Below, piece after piece: positions 63,493 to 64,000 of a stretch of 64,000 nucleotides of DNA. Origin of the DNA: Augochlora pura (taxonomy: Eukaryota > Arthropoda > Insecta > Hymenoptera > Halictidae). Every line of letters starts with the position of its first letter. The stretch's first letter is position 1. The translations under genes were made by a program, and so were the position numbers. The notes beneath the pieces were generated by a model that ran no database searches, was not told where the DNA came from, and saw only the letters and a list, made by a program, of their open reading frames with translations. The DNA lies in contig NC_135781.1 of NCBI RefSeq assembly GCF_028453695.1, positions 14,693,640 to 14,757,639 on the forward strand, given 5' to 3'.

Positions 63493-64000
63493 CTAATGTA
63501 TAACGGAGGAGTTACAAGTATTTATATAATTTTATAGGAAACCTAAATTGGTATAAATATGTTTTAATTATTTTTATTCAGATACAGGTTTTTTGTATAC
63601 GCAAATGTATGAAAATTGGCGAATTTAATTGAATAATAAACACAAATATTACTTGGTTTAAATCAGATTCAAATAAATATTATTCTACTGTATTGGTTAT
63701 GGATATTTAAAATGTATAAAATCGAAAACAACGAAGCAAGTTTTACGTGTGCAACTATTAAATAAATCGTGGAACAAAAGGGTGACGGAATATGTATACT
63801 TTATTCAAGCGATACCGGATAAGATCTACGCAGCCACCAGGTAAAATAAGGGAAGTACTCGACACAGAACTCTACCTGCTTTTATCTGAAACGGGCACCT
63901 AATTCGTGACCAAGGAAGCGACACTGAACGGTCAATTGATTTTAACTTGACCATTTATGGAAATTGTATACAGCGGAACTCCATTTATATGAACCCATCG
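63493..64000. other. Gene-free AT-rich right end of the window
   Basis: I see no supportable feature between the solo LTR and the window edge. Confidence 0.4.

Overview
This is eukaryotic genomic DNA, almost certainly from an insect and most likely from the Hymenoptera (bee, wasp or ant). It is AT-rich with CpG-rich islands, its coding exons are separated by tens of kilobases, and it carries Helitron, piggyBac-like, hAT-like and mariner-like debris. The order-level call is an inference from style plus the presence of a BTG1/2-type gene; the species cannot be told. Many long open frames here begin at TTG or GTG or run through simple repeats, so they are not eukaryotic genes.

Only two protein-coding loci are well supported, both on the minus strand. 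At the left edge (1445-1636) is the first coding exon of an inositol-pentakisphosphate 2-kinase (IPK1/IPPK). It ends at a perfect GTAAGT donor and the rest of the gene lies beyond the left edge. At 54938-55456 is a complete, uninterrupted 172-codon BTG1/2-family antiproliferative protein with a His/Gln-rich insertion. About 1 kb upstream of its ATG lies a TATA box preceded by a CRE-like site. Downstream on the same strand is a 7-kb simple-repeat-rich tract (about 47.9-54.9 kb) that looks like a very long 3' UTR or 3' flank. Weaker coding candidates are an ATG-initiated 159-codon frame with a signal-peptide-like segment (11570-12049), a GTG/TTG-bounded frame at 24393-24683 and a possible 5' exon at 60264-60292.

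The rest is intergenic or intronic DNA shaped by mobile elements. 2.0-4.8 kb: two nearly identical non-autonomous Helitrons with TC...CTAG ends and 3' hairpins. 7.0-9.6 kb: a mariner/Tc1-like MITE family and a possible transposase remnant. 10.1 kb: a hAT-like end with palindromic subterminal repeats. 19.1 and 30.1 kb: foldback or hairpin structures. 28.3, 29.1, 38.1, 44.1, 44.9 and 61.3 kb: small elements flanked by TTAA, with inverted ends, consistent with piggyBac-type MITEs of at least five sequence families. 31.6-33.4 kb: an element with unusually long, interrupted terminal inverted repeats. 60.6-61.9 kb: an old hAT-like element with an 8-bp target duplication, carrying a piggyBac-like MITE nested inside it. 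63.2-63.5 kb: a probable solo LTR.

Between these lie several GC/CpG-rich islands (about 7.7, 13.2, 15.1, 17.0, 21.2, 22.7, 24.6, 39.6, 40.5, 43.0 and 60.3 kb) with no assignable gene. They are the best places to look for enhancers or unrecognised exons. No tRNA, rRNA, CRISPR array or prokaryote-style operon was seen, and nothing here amounts to a demonstrated new biological system.
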